Assembly (NCBI RefSeq): GCF_040760075.1
Contig: NZ_CP142884.1
Span: 3,844,001-3,908,000, forward strand
Direction of reading: 5' to 3'
Source: Sphingobacterium sp. R2
GTDB taxonomy: Bacteria; Bacteroidota; Bacteroidia; Sphingobacteriales; Sphingobacteriaceae
Length of the DNA: 64,000 nucleotides
Shown: positions 41,696-50,842 of the stretch, in pieces
Position numbering within the stretch: position 1 is the first letter of the stretch
Layout of the letters: the number at the start of each line of letters is the position of its first letter
The notes under the pieces: generated by a model
Databases searched by the model: none
Told to the model about the DNA's origin: nothing
What the model saw: the letters and a program-made list of their open reading frames with translations, nothing else
Made by a program: the position numbers and the translations under genes

Positions 41696-43097
41696 GAAGT
41701 CGTATAAATTCGAGGTATTCACTACCATTATAGAAAAAAACATCAAGGAAGGGCTTTTCAAGCCGGGCCATAAATTGCCTTCCGTGCGAGAGATTAAAGA
41801 ACAATATCATATTAGTATCAGTACTGTACAGGATGGTTACGAACATCTTATCATAAGCGGTTTAGTAGAAAGTATACCAAAATCGGGATATTATGTCAGT
41901 AACAGACCAGAAACAAAACACGAGTCTGTAAAAACCAGACACCTTCCTGTGGTTAGAGACGCTATCTTTAAAAATAATCTTGCGCTCACGACTTCGCTGC
42001 GAATGGGAAGGAAAATATCTGAGTTCAACGTGGCGGCTCCCGGTGATTTATTGATTCCTCAAAAATCGTTGCTTCGTACGATGCAGCAGGTGATTCGGGA
42101 TCAGGGAGCTGGGATACTACGCTATTATCCCTCGAATGGCTCGCCTGCGCTAAAAGAGGCTATCATTGAGCGTGCTGCCGGTTACCAAACAATCTTTAAT
42201 CCTCACGAACTGATCATTACTGATGGCGCGTTGCAGGCATTGTATATCGCTCTGGCTTCTACTTGTGATACAGGGGACGTAATCGCGGTAGAAAGCCCTT
42301 GTGTGTTTTCGGTATTGGAAGTTATCAGGGTTCTAAAACTGAGGGTAATCGAAATTCCTGTTGATCGAAAAAATGGTTTTGACACAGATCTGTTTAAAAA
42401 GGCTTGCGAAAAAAATACTGTTAAAGCGGTCATCGTCACACCCAACTTCCATAATCCTACTGGAGTATTACTGAGTGATGAACAAAAATTAATGCTGCTG
42501 ACAATCGCCAGGTTCCACAATGTGGCAGTTATCGAGAACGATATATATGGTGACCTGCATTTTCAGGGACATAGACCCACCACAATTAAAAGCTTTGATG
42601 ATAGTGGATTGGTTTTAACTTATGCATCATACGCAAAAACACTTGCTCCGGGAATAAGGCTTGGATGGCTAAGCGCTGGAAAATTTGTTGAGCGCGCCGA
42701 GCAGGTAAAATTTACTTTGGGAAGTACAGTATCTCCATTGTATCAAGAAACGGTCAGTCGATTGCTTAGTGGTAGTAGCTATGACCGGCATGTTAGGGCT
42801 TTCAGAATGCAATTGGCCAAGAATGCACATTTAGCAATCAATCTGATTTCCAAATATTTTCCCGAAAACACATATATCGCAACACCTACGGGTGGGTATA
42901 ATCTATGGGTAAAAATGCCGGAGGAAATCGATATGAGTTACTTTTATGATCAATGTGAAAAAATTGGAGTGAGATTTACACCAGGATACACCTTTTCTTT
43001 TTCGGATACTTTTAACAAGTATTTCAGGGTAGTTATTGCTGACACTTTCTCTCCAAAACGGATTGAAGCAATTAGGATTGTTGGACAGCTGTTATAA
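41694..43097 (+). CDS. MocR/PdxR-like regulator (GntR-aminotransferase fusion)
   Basis: A 467-residue fusion. Residues about 1-72 are a GntR winged helix (LFKPGHKLPSVREIKEQYHI); residues about 110-467 are a fold-type I aminotransferase (VTPNFHNPTGVLL, VIENDIYGDLHF). The PLP lysine is retained: K315 in YASYAKTLAPGIRLGW, so PLP can bind as in PdxR, which controls vitamin B6 genes in other bacteria. It is divergent from dxs with direct repeats between. It probably senses PLP and controls dxs and itself (inference). Confidence 0.92.
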   Translation: MKSYKFEVFTTIIEKNIKEGLFKPGHKLPSVREIKEQYHISISTVQDGYEHLIISGLVESIPKSGYYVSNRPETKHESVKTRHLPVVRDAIFKNNLALTTSLRMGRKISEFNVAAPGDLLIPQKSLLRTMQQVIRDQGAGILRYYPSNGSPALKEAIIERAAGYQTIFNPHELIITDGALQALYIALASTCDTGDVIAVESPCVFSVLEVIRVLKLRVIEIPVDRKNGFDTDLFKKACEKNTVKAVIVTPNFHNPTGVLLSDEQKLMLLTIARFHNVAVIENDIYGDLHFQGHRPTTIKSFDDSGLVLTYASYAKTLAPGIRLGWLSAGKFVERAEQVKFTLGSTVSPLYQETVSRLLSGSSYDRHVRAFRMQLAKNAHLAINLISKYFPENTYIATPTGGYNLWVKMPEEIDMSYFYDQCEKIGVRFTPGYTFSFSDTFNKYFRVVIADTFSPKRIEAIRIVGQLL

Positions 43098-43098
43098 T

Positions 43099-43114
43099 AG
43101 TATCTGTACTGTAT
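43099..43114. promoter_or_regulatory. Tandem CTGTA (TACAG complement) motif after mocR
   Basis: AGTATCTGTACTGTAT holds two adjacent CTGTA units; on the minus strand it reads ATACAGTACAGATACT, close to the dxs/MocR repeats. It now precedes only the SMR fragment. Confidence 0.35.
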
Positions 43115-43135
43115 ATTTTTTAGCCCTCTAGCACT

Positions 43136-43246
43136 AATGAATTACCACTCGGTACGTCTTATGCGGTTTGGGCAGGCATTGGAGTTATAGAGACAGGCAT
43201 ACTTTGGTGGGAGGAACGCCCACTGACAAAAAAGAAAGGCCGCTGA
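43136..43246 (+). pseudogene. SMR-type multidrug transporter fragment
   Basis: Without a start codon, the frame reads NELPLGTSYAVWAGIGVIE then TGILWWEERP and ends at the TGA at 43244-43246. PLGTSYAVWAGIG matches the helix 3 signature of SMR transporters (QacE/SugE). About a third of a gene is left; the N-terminus is lost directly after the MocR gene. It meets a HAD-hydrolase fragment tail to tail. Confidence 0.7.
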
Positions 43247-43345
43247 TAGACTTATAGCTACAGCGACTTCCCTTTCTGCGATTCTTCAAAAAGTCTCTGA
43301 ATTGATCAACAGATCGTCCATGTCAACGATTACTGCCGCTATCAT
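43247..43345 (-). pseudogene. HAD hydrolase N-terminal fragment
   Basis: The ATG at 43345 overlaps the TGA of the GNAT gene (TGATG), a coupled arrangement. The frame reads MIAAVIVDMDDLLINSETF, then a stop (TGA where the family has Trp), then RIAEREVAVA. VDMDDLLINSE is HAD motif I of the beta-phosphoglucomutase/YcjU-like group (normally FDMDGLLIDSE). Everything after about 33 codons has been lost at the junction with the SMR fragment. Confidence 0.7.
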
Positions 43346-43881
43346 CAGCAGTTTTTTCCTTCCTTGTGCCCGTTAATGTGGATCAGACAGACCGATGGCA
43401 GAGCGATTTCGTCGTGTTCCCATGGACCATCCTCTTTTTGAAACCCCTTGCTTTCAAAGAATTCGATCATGGGATTTCCAACATATTCATTGACCCAGAT
43501 AGCATCTACATAGTTACATAATGATTGACATTTATGAAATAGTGATTCAAGAACTTCCGGATGCGTGAATTTTTTGAGCACCGAAAAATCGCCGATCCGT
43601 ATCGCACGCATGTCTTTAAGTGATTGTGGCACATTGCCTCTGGAAGTAACTTTTGCGTAACCCACTGCTTTCTCATCGACATATACGATTAGCCACTGGT
43701 TGGACATACTGTTCATTTCACTGATAAAGTACTTTCTGTCGTAATATTTATCCATGTAAAGCTTTACAGACATCTGATCGACCATGGAACTGAATTTTTC
43801 CGAGGCCAGTTCATGTATTAAGTCCAGTAGCATATCTACGGTTTCGTCTGTTGCAAGTGCAAATTTGGTAAGTATATCCAT
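43345..43881 (-). CDS. GNAT-fold N-acetyltransferase
   Basis: A 178-residue protein counted from ATG 43881; an upstream start at 43926 lies inside the promoter. The GNAT pattern is weak: WLIVYVDEKAVGYAKV, then AIRIGDFSVLKKF and FFESKGFQKEDGPW at the end. The C-terminus EFFESKGF is the usual beta5-alpha4 part of acetyltransferases. The acetyl-CoA loop is degenerate, so activity is uncertain. Its stop overlaps the start of a broken HAD hydrolase, formerly co-expressed. Confidence 0.75.
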   Translation of the reverse strand: MDILTKFALATDETVDMLLDLIHELASEKFSSMVDQMSVKLYMDKYYDRKYFISEMNSMSNQWLIVYVDEKAVGYAKVTSRGNVPQSLKDMRAIRIGDFSVLKKFTHPEVLESLFHKCQSLCNYVDAIWVNEYVGNPMIEFFESKGFQKEDGPWEHDEIALPSVCLIHINGHKEGKNC

Positions 43882-43902
43882 TGTATTCCTAAAATTTTTA
43901 AA

Positions 43903-43910
43903 CAAATCTA
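43903..43910 (-). promoter_or_regulatory. -7 element for the GNAT gene
   Basis: On the minus strand TAGATTTG matches TAnnTTTG, 21 nt before the ATG at 43881. Confidence 0.5.
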
Positions 43911-43948
43911 GGGAAGTTTGGATCATTTGACACGGTACAACTTCCGTA

Positions 43949-43966
43949 AATACAGGCAGTACAGAT
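43949..43966. promoter_or_regulatory. TACAG motif pair upstream of the GNAT gene
   Basis: AATACAGGCAGTACAGAT contains TACAG at 43951-43955 and 43960-43964, and resembles AATACAGAT of the dxs/MocR region. It lies about 40 nt upstream of the -7 element, an activator position. Confidence 0.35.
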
Positions 43967-44133
43967 CAATCCATGACGCCGATCCTTAAAGCAATGTTTG
44001 AATAACTTCTCTGTACCAGCATTGTACTAATATACTTTCGAATAATCTTGAGTTTCTTAATGCATATCTTTATCTTTATTCAATGTTTAAAAAGCGGGAA
44101 GGCTTCAGGAAGTTTAGATTTTTTATATAAACA

Positions 44134-44718
44134 ATGAAAGAAAAGGTAATTACGGTTTCAAGTTATGGTATAGCATTATTTTCCGAGAATGCTGTTAGCA
44201 CATTTTTAAAGGAAAATAAAATTAGGAGCAAAAAGCTCTTAAAAATTTTTCAAGAAAATCAATCTTTATATCTCGATTCACTAGCCAAAGGAGTTTGGAT
44301 TCCAATTCTACCTGTTGATTCAATCAAATACCAAATTAAGACTTCAAACCTTGGCGAAGTTTTTGGGGATGAATGGGAAAAGACTTTAGAAGAAGATGGT
44401 TTCAACCTAAATGTATATGATAGCTTTTGGATTGCCAGTATAGGTCTTCTCTCCGATCTTGCTAAGGAGAGTTTCGAAGCGGAAAGCATTTCCTATGAAA
44501 CTTTGGATGGCAACAAGCTTTATCAGGGTTTCAAGTTTCGGTACCCTTCCGGAAAATACACTGTTAAGATCGAGGGCTATAGACGCAACGTTGAAAAGGC
44601 ATTTCCTGAGCCGAATTTTGGCTATTTATTTAGCTTAGATAAGGTCGATGAATTTTGTGGATATAAAGATCCCAGGGAGGATGATAACTATTTTTTTAAC
44701 GTTGCGCAGATTAAATAA
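44134..44718 (+). CDS. Hypothetical protein
   Basis: A 194-residue soluble protein without signal peptide or membrane segment. N-terminal helical part (FLKENKIRSKKLLKIFQEN), then a mixed region (WIPILPVDSIKYQIKTSN) and a Tyr/Phe-rich C-terminus. It is rich in Lys and acidic residues. I do not recognise the family; size and isolation would suit an immunity-type or stress protein, but nothing demonstrates this. It stands alone, divergent from the GNAT gene. Confidence 0.6.
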   Translation: MKEKVITVSSYGIALFSENAVSTFLKENKIRSKKLLKIFQENQSLYLDSLAKGVWIPILPVDSIKYQIKTSNLGEVFGDEWEKTLEEDGFNLNVYDSFWIASIGLLSDLAKESFEAESISYETLDGNKLYQGFKFRYPSGKYTVKIEGYRRNVEKAFPEPNFGYLFSLDKVDEFCGYKDPREDDNYFFNVAQIK

Positions 44719-44775
44719 ACTCCTTTATTAATGATTAATCGTATTGCTTAGAATCGCAGGAAAAAATGTGATTTA

Positions 44776-45312
44776 TCAAAGACTGTTTTCAACTTCAAAT
44801 TGCTTCTTCATACGATTCCTTTTATCATCCGCTTCGTAAACGAATTGATATAAACGCTGTTTATCCAAAGCGAGTTTGTATCTTTCATCAATGGCAATGC
44901 TAAATTTATTTTCGTTTTTTTCCTGCTCTATTTTTTTTTGCTGCTCAACTTCTTTTTTCGAGAAGAGATATAGATTTCTAAGCGCCGTATAGTAATGTAT
45001 CTCAGCCTGCTGGAACTCTTTACCTTTTTTTATACCCTCAACATTTACATTTTTCAAATCTTTAAGAATAACGTTGAAGGCTGTTTCCTGTTGATCGATT
45101 ATTAATAAGGCGCTGTCATACTCACGTTTGATCAAATAATTCAGTTTAGCAGATTCCATACCTTTTTCGCCAATCAACATAGAAGTTATCTGATCCTCCT
45201 TGTCGTCCATAGTTTTTTTCAATTGAATGGCCTGTTTATTCTTCGTACATCCACAAAGCAATACAAACGATAGAACTGCAAACGAAACTATGCTGATTTT
45301 TTTTAAAGCCAT
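44776..45312 (-). CDS. Lipoprotein with coiled coil, unknown
   Basis: A 178-residue exported protein with lipobox LLCGC (Cys at about residue 22). The mature part is almost entirely helical and charged, with a likely coiled coil around KKEVEQQKKIEQEKNENK. It contains no known domain. It may be a periplasmic scaffold. Convergent with the hypothetical gene before it. Confidence 0.65.
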   Translation of the reverse strand: MALKKISIVSFAVLSFVLLCGCTKNKQAIQLKKTMDDKEDQITSMLIGEKGMESAKLNYLIKREYDSALLIIDQQETAFNVILKDLKNVNVEGIKKGKEFQQAEIHYYTALRNLYLFSKKEVEQQKKIEQEKNENKFSIAIDERYKLALDKQRLYQFVYEADDKRNRMKKQFEVENSL

Positions 45313-45398
45313 ACAAACGAAAATGGTTTTTAAAGATACTTACAAATTGTTTTCTAACAATTACCATACCTAAGCCCTTGGCTGATTACTTATAAATC

Positions 45399-45899
45399 CT
45401 AATTACTCGTAGGTCCTTCACTACGAAGCATCCAAATTGAACAAGCATGATGTCCAGAATTCCCTAATGGCTTTTGAAGTAATCTGAAGCCCATGTTTTG
45501 ATACATTTTTATCGCATTTGAAAACTCGGGAAAGCTCTCAAGATAGATTTTATCGTAGCCTAGACGCTTTGCGCTTTCGATACTTTTATTCATTAACGCT
45601 TTACCAAGCCCAATCCCCCTGAACGCTGGATTGAGGTAAAATTTAACGAGCTCTGCGCAGTACGGCGGCAATCCAGCAGTGGGATAAATCCCGCAACAGC
45701 CCGCTACTATGCCATCTACCACACCTACCCAGAGCACAGCGCTTTCTTTGCTAAAAAGTGCATATAAATCTGAAGTGGTAGGATCGGAATAAACAGTCCC
45801 TTCTTTTGGTGCGTTGTGCTCTTCAAAAACAGCTTTGATCAGATTTGAAAGCGCATCGTTGTCCGATTTTTTTATTTTCCTGATGATTGTATTCTCCAT
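45399..45899 (-). CDS. GNAT family N-acetyltransferase
   Basis: A 166-residue GNAT enzyme with clear motifs: FYLNPAFRGIGLGKALMN (the R/Q-x-x-G-x-G/A acetyl-CoA loop, about 87-104), AKRLGYDKIYLESFPEFSNA and MYQNMGFRLL at the end. The substrate is unknown. It is 34 nt downstream of the TPR protein gene on the same strand and may belong to its transcript. Confidence 0.88.
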   Translation of the reverse strand: MENTIIRKIKKSDNDALSNLIKAVFEEHNAPKEGTVYSDPTTSDLYALFSKESAVLWVGVVDGIVAGCCGIYPTAGLPPYCAELVKFYLNPAFRGIGLGKALMNKSIESAKRLGYDKIYLESFPEFSNAIKMYQNMGFRLLQKPLGNSGHHACSIWMLRSEGPTSN

Positions 45900-45933
45900 A
45901 CGCCGATAGTAAATTTATAAAATTGAAATTTTG

Positions 45934-47616
45934 CTATTGTCCGAAAAACTTTCTAAAAAAACCGGGCTCTTTGGCGTTTGCCCGTGCGATTTTTAAGTTA
46001 TCTTCTGCGATACGATTATAGCAAAGTCCAAGTGAAATTTCAAGATTTTTCACTGCATCTGTGTAATGTCCGATATCAATCAGCGAAGTACCGATATGTT
46101 CATATAGTTCTGCCGCGATGTCATCTGTAATTTCTTTCTGTTCCGGCAGCATGGAGATTGCCAATGTACCGTAATGCACAGTTTTTTCATTTTCTGTCAG
46201 GTGGTATGCACTGTGTACGGCCCAGTAATAACACCAAAAATCTGTGTTGCCATGCCCAATGCTCTGCTCAAAACTTTCAAGAGCTGACTCACTATCTTTC
46301 ATATGCACCTCTAAAACATATCCCCGATTGTACAATGCAACTTGAACAGATCTTGCCATTCCTTTTTCCAGCCCGAAATGTACTGCCTGATTGTAACATT
46401 CCAAAGCCTTTACCCATTGTTTATCCCTTAAAAACGATTCTCCTCTGCTTATCATCAAACTCGGATTGTCAGGCATATTTTCCAGTAAGGAGTCAGCCTG
46501 TTCGGAATCCGCCGAATTATCAACATCTAAGCCAAGCATTGACGCAGCTTTGGATTTCGATATGTAAAAATTGGTCACACAGCGTACAATTTCCTCGTCT
46601 TGAAGGATCGGGTCACTTGGATTTACCGATTGATAGTATTCAAGACCTTGGTCGGCCCAGTACAGCATTTCTTTATATTGACCCATATCTGAGTGGCTGA
46701 GACATATTCCATCAATAGTGCTAATTAAGGTGATAAAGTCCATTTCTTCAACATATTCTTGCAAAAGCTCTTCACCATCCATAATGGCATTTTTGGGCAT
46801 ACCAGCGCACATATAAATGTACATTCTATTGAGAAGAATCACCATAAATTTACTTTGTGTTATGCCCTCGTTGACAATGGTGACAGCATCTTGATATGCC
46901 TCTTTGAAATTGAACTCCCGCGCAAGATTATTACAGCACATGGCGAAGGTATGCGGGGCGTAATTAAGACTGTTTGTCTGCTCGGTCAAAACTACGTCTC
47001 TAAAAAGTTGATAGGCTTGGGTGTAGAACTCTATTTTTAGTTCGGTGAGCCGTGGGTGCTCGACTTCCGACATTCCCGCATATTGCTTGAGAACATAATC
47101 GATTTCAACCCCAGCATTGTATAATTCCATAGCCGATTGCGAATCCACAGAAGGACGAAGTTGTGAAAAATCTGGATAGTCACTGTGTCTATTGATTATT
47201 CGGAAGATGCGGATCTCTAATACCGGAGACGACCGTAATTGACAGGATCTTTGGTAATATTGCAAAGCACCGTCCCAGTCTTCAAGCCAGTACAACGCAG
47301 AACCAGCATTCCGGCAACAGTGGTAATGGTGAGGATCAATTTTAAGCCCACCATTAGCCCAGTCTAAGCATTTTTCTAAAGCTTTTTCTCTGTTGGATTC
47401 AAATATTTCATTATAGTCGAGTGCTATAAGACCCAATATGGCACATAAATTAGGGTCAACGCTTGCCTCATTGAGGTTATCGATATGGTAAAATAATTCA
47501 TGAAGTTCATCCAAATCATGAGGAAGAGCATATCCGTCCAGCCAAAATTTCGCTGCCAGAGCATAATTGCCTTCGGCAAGTGCTTTTAATGCGTGCTGAT
47601 GAAGTGTATCTTTCAT
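45934..47616 (-). CDS. Large TPR repeat protein
   Basis: A 560-residue cytoplasmic protein built of degenerate tetratricopeptide repeats over its full length, e.g. DWDGALQYYQRSCQL, QWVKALECYNQAVHF and HYTDAVKNLEISLGL. It ends with a basic-aromatic tail EPGFFRKFFGQ. No signal peptide and no catalytic domain. TPR proteins are scaffolds. It follows two small PH-like membrane proteins on the same strand by 55 nt, so a membrane-linked assembly is possible (inference). Confidence 0.75.
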   Translation of the reverse strand: MKDTLHQHALKALAEGNYALAAKFWLDGYALPHDLDELHELFYHIDNLNEASVDPNLCAILGLIALDYNEIFESNREKALEKCLDWANGGLKIDPHHYHCCRNAGSALYWLEDWDGALQYYQRSCQLRSSPVLEIRIFRIINRHSDYPDFSQLRPSVDSQSAMELYNAGVEIDYVLKQYAGMSEVEHPRLTELKIEFYTQAYQLFRDVVLTEQTNSLNYAPHTFAMCCNNLAREFNFKEAYQDAVTIVNEGITQSKFMVILLNRMYIYMCAGMPKNAIMDGEELLQEYVEEMDFITLISTIDGICLSHSDMGQYKEMLYWADQGLEYYQSVNPSDPILQDEEIVRCVTNFYISKSKAASMLGLDVDNSADSEQADSLLENMPDNPSLMISRGESFLRDKQWVKALECYNQAVHFGLEKGMARSVQVALYNRGYVLEVHMKDSESALESFEQSIGHGNTDFWCYYWAVHSAYHLTENEKTVHYGTLAISMLPEQKEITDDIAAELYEHIGTSLIDIGHYTDAVKNLEISLGLCYNRIAEDNLKIARANAKEPGFFRKFFGQ

Positions 47617-47671
47617 TATTTTGTCTAATTGTTGTTAAATTCATAGAAACTGACCACCGTATGATTCGATC

Positions 47672-48181
47672 TCAACCTACGGGCAACTGTCGCATTTCAT
47701 AGAGCTTTGCTAAAATAGCAATCTCGTATGCTGATTCATTTGCGGATTTTTTTCTTCCCTCCTTAAAGTCTTCACTGATCCTGTAACTTTTTACCAGATG
47801 GTTGTTTTTTGCCCCAATGGCATAGTGCCAGTAGCTTCCGGTGGCGCTGGTGAAAATGACCATTTCTTCAAACGCCATAATCTTTTTTGTAGGAAATAAC
47901 GGCTTTTTCCTATATACAATTCGGTCTTCTTGGTCAAAAATGTAGCAGATTTCGGCGCGTATGAAAATATCATAAAAGCTGTGTAGAATGAGATATGGAC
48001 CGAGCACAACAAGCAGAATGGCCATTCCCCGGTTGATATCATGAAAAAAGATAATGGATAGTAAAACCAGTGATAAAACAACAACAAGTGTCCAAACGGA
48101 TAGTTTAACGCTTTGGCGATTGGGCGTAAAACTAAATAATTTACCACTGTCAACGATTTTATACATGCTAATTTCTGACAT
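47672..48181 (-). CDS. Two-helix membrane protein, PH-like
   Basis: A 169-residue protein with two adjacent hydrophobic helices (about 27-43 and 50-70) and a C-terminal cytoplasmic beta-rich part (ICYIFDQEDRIVYRKKPLFP, then KKIMAFEEMVIF) that has the pattern of bacterial PH domains. Function unknown. It overlaps the preceding gene by 14 nt and precedes the TPR gene. Confidence 0.65.
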   Translation of the reverse strand: MSEISMYKIVDSGKLFSFTPNRQSVKLSVWTLVVVLSLVLLSIIFFHDINRGMAILLVVLGPYLILHSFYDIFIRAEICYIFDQEDRIVYRKKPLFPTKKIMAFEEMVIFTSATGSYWHYAIGAKNNHLVKSYRISEDFKEGRKKSANESAYEIAILAKLYEMRQLPVG

Positions 48182-48626
48182 AAGGACGTGTTATTTCTTC
48201 AATATCATTTAAAATATCCTGCATACCACGTTTTGACAGTCCCTGTGCAACAATGGCGAATTTCTCTTCACCTTTTGAAAAATAGCATACATTGAGTGAT
48301 GTGTTGACGGGTATAAAAATGTAGATCAACCTACTCATCTGATAATGGGCAATATCTGAAAAGGGAATGCATGTCTCTGCTTTTAAACCTCTTTTGATAT
48401 ACAAAGCTTTCGCATCTAAGTCAATCACCATGCGCTCTGTATAAATGGATAAAAAACATAGTGCCGCGAAGATTCCAAAAATCCACATCATTGCTCCATT
48501 ATTAGATGTGTATCCGAACCAGGCCAAAACTGTTAGACCAGCGACAATCAATATACCGAATCCATACTGCCGTTTAAGTATATAACGGTTACCCTCTTTC
48601 TTAAAATTTTTAATTGTATTTTCCAT
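48168..48626 (-). CDS. Two-helix membrane protein, PH-like
   Basis: A 152-residue protein counted from Met at 48626 (MENTIKNFKKEGN). Two hydrophobic helices (about 22-37 and 43-60) are followed by MVIDLDAKALYIKRGLKAETCIPFSDIAH, a PH-like strand pattern (here in two parts). It is a distant relative of the downstream protein, with which it overlaps by 14 nt, so they are probably made in fixed ratio. It is divergent from the sensor kinase gene. Confidence 0.65.
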   Translation of the reverse strand: MENTIKNFKKEGNRYILKRQYGFGILIVAGLTVLAWFGYTSNNGAMMWIFGIFAALCFLSIYTERMVIDLDAKALYIKRGLKAETCIPFSDIAHYQMSRLIYIFIPVNTSLNVCYFSKGEEKFAIVAQGLSKRGMQDILNDIEEITRPYVRN

Positions 48627-48806
48627 GTTAATCAAGTTTTACGCCGTTTACGTTTATTTCGCTGATGTGTTTTTGTCAGTTAAGCAGATCAATATTACTA
48701 TTTTAAAGCGATCGATTCCAAGGGGTAATTTGTATCTGGACGTTTTTACTTGTTGTTTGGTAGATTTTAGCCCCTATACGAAAAACTAACCCAATGATTT
48801 AATAGC

Positions 48807-48814
48807 TATATTTG
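48807..48814 (+). promoter_or_regulatory. -7 element for the LytS-type kinase gene
   Basis: TATATTTG matches TAnnTTTG, 22 nt before the ATG at 48837. Confidence 0.5.
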
Positions 48815-48836
48815 AAAAAAAATATTGCAGCATTTT

Positions 48837-50840
48837 ATGGATCACCTACATTTCACCAAACGCTATTTTTTCCATGCAATATTAATTCCGTTGATGGTAT
48901 TCACCGCTTCACTGAAAGCCCAGGACTCAAAAATTGAATCATTGGCATCCCAGGGATACTCGTACAGATTTACGGATAGTGCGAAAGCGAAACAAATGCT
49001 CAATAACGCGCTCTTATTGGCCAGGAAATCAAATTCTAAAAAAGATGAAGCAATCTGTCTTGCCTTTTTGGCATTAACTTATCGAAGACTGAATAGCCCA
49101 AAGGAATTTAATAACTATGCCGAGCAAGCCTACAAAATTTCCTCACAAACAAATGATGAGCGGGCAAAGGCTTACGCGTATATGGTTATGGGAAACCTCA
49201 AGTCCTATTTCGATGAAAATACAGCCGCGCTGAATTACCAGCTTCAAGCCAATACACTTTTTGAAAAGCATAAAAATTATGCGCTATGCGCTCAGATATG
49301 CGCCGATATTTCTTATAGCTTTTCCTTAAGTTCGGATGATCGGGTCGAAAAATATGTGCGCGAAGCGATGAAACATGCGCAACAATCTTCAAATGCTGAA
49401 AGCATACTACACGCCCGATTGGCAATGGGCTCTTACCTGACAGGGTTGACAGATAAACACGCAGATAACATTTCCTTATGGGAGAACTCTGTACAATTTT
49501 TAAAGCAGACTGCAGACTACGCTTCTGTGAACAACAATAGGATACCGAGTAAGAGTAACATTGCTATTTCTCATCTTAATCTTGCGGCACTGTTGATACG
49601 ACGGCCAAAGCTGATGGATGGCATGTTATTTACACGGCAATTGGATACGGCCATTGCCATAAGCAAAAAATACAATGTGAAGGTTACTTACCGAAACAGT
49701 CTCGGATTGCGTGGAAAATATTTATTGTATCAGGGGGAATATAGCAGAGCAAAGAAAATGTTTCTGGACGGAATTGCTTACCAGCTTCGGCTACCGTATA
49801 AAGACCATGAAATATTAGCCCAGTTTTATGCCAGCCTCAAGGAAGTCGCCGCTAGCGAAAAAGATTATTCTTCTTATTATCGTTATGACCAGTCCTTTAG
49901 CAAATATAATCGCCTTACCTACGACGAAACCATGCAGCGGAATTTACAGCTTGCGGAAATAAAATTTGAATCGGCTGAAAAAATTCGTAAAATAAAGCAG
50001 TTAGAGAATGAAAAATTGCTTCAGGAAAAAAATAAGAATCTGGGCTATGTAATTTCCCTGATCCTGCTGGTTATTGTTATTTTTATTTTCATTTCTTTTT
50101 ACTATAGAAAGCGATTTTACCAGAAGCAAGCGGATAACTTGAAGCAGCAGCAAATAAATGATCAACTCAAGCTCAACCTGCTGGAAAAGGACAGTCTTGA
50201 AAACCTATTGGCGAAGCTTTCGCTGGAACGACGGTTTCTTCAGTCTCAGATGGACCCTCATTTTATTTTTAATTGCCTTGCGAATATTCAGAGCATTATC
50301 CTGAAAGATGACCGTACAAAAGCGCTCACCTATCTTAATAAATTTGCACGGCTAACCAGAGAGACCTTGTATCATTCCAGAAAAGAATCAGTAACCTTGC
50401 AAGAGGAGAGCGCAAACTTGAAAAGTTACATTGAACTGCAACAACTGAGGCTTAACCATTCGTTTGATTATAGCATCGAATTTGCAAACGACATCAATAT
50501 GGACGAAAAAATACCACCCCTGCTCATACAACCTTTGGTGGAAAATGCGATCGAACACGGGCTAAAACCTTTGTCACATCGGAAAGGAAACTTAGTTATA
50601 ACATTTACAAAAAAATCAATGGAGCAGGTATTGATTTGTGTTATCAAAGATAATGGAATTGGAATGGAGGCTTCTCAAACAGGAAAACAAAAAAACAAAC
50701 ATGATCCATTGGCTATAAAAATAATAGATGAAAGACTGGCACTCTATGCAAAGAACGACTCAGGCGAGCGTATACCTCATTTTACCTCCCAAAGCTCTGG
50801 TGATGGATGCACAATCACGATCAATATTCCAATCGTATAA
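48837..50840 (+). CDS. LytS-type sensor histidine kinase with TPR sensor
   Basis: A 667-residue membrane kinase, counted from the ATG at 48837. Signal anchor at the N-terminus, a periplasmic helical TPR-like sensor to about residue 395, one transmembrane helix (YVISLILLVIVIFIFISFYY), a coiled coil, then the His_kinase domain. The phosphoacceptor His is in QMDPHFIFNCLANIQS (about residue 475), and the ATPase N-box is LIQPLVENAIEHGLKPL with G1 DNGIGM. It is followed 2 nt later by its LytTR response regulator. The stimulus is unknown. Confidence 0.92.
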   Translation: MDHLHFTKRYFFHAILIPLMVFTASLKAQDSKIESLASQGYSYRFTDSAKAKQMLNNALLLARKSNSKKDEAICLAFLALTYRRLNSPKEFNNYAEQAYKISSQTNDERAKAYAYMVMGNLKSYFDENTAALNYQLQANTLFEKHKNYALCAQICADISYSFSLSSDDRVEKYVREAMKHAQQSSNAESILHARLAMGSYLTGLTDKHADNISLWENSVQFLKQTADYASVNNNRIPSKSNIAISHLNLAALLIRRPKLMDGMLFTRQLDTAIAISKKYNVKVTYRNSLGLRGKYLLYQGEYSRAKKMFLDGIAYQLRLPYKDHEILAQFYASLKEVAASEKDYSSYYRYDQSFSKYNRLTYDETMQRNLQLAEIKFESAEKIRKIKQLENEKLLQEKNKNLGYVISLILLVIVIFIFISFYYRKRFYQKQADNLKQQQINDQLKLNLLEKDSLENLLAKLSLERRFLQSQMDPHFIFNCLANIQSIILKDDRTKALTYLNKFARLTRETLYHSRKESVTLQEESANLKSYIELQQLRLNHSFDYSIEFANDINMDEKIPPLLIQPLVENAIEHGLKPLSHRKGNLVITFTKKSMEQVLICVIKDNGIGMEASQTGKQKNKHDPLAIKIIDERLALYAKNDSGERIPHFTSQSSGDGCTITINIPIV

Positions 50841-50842
50841 AA

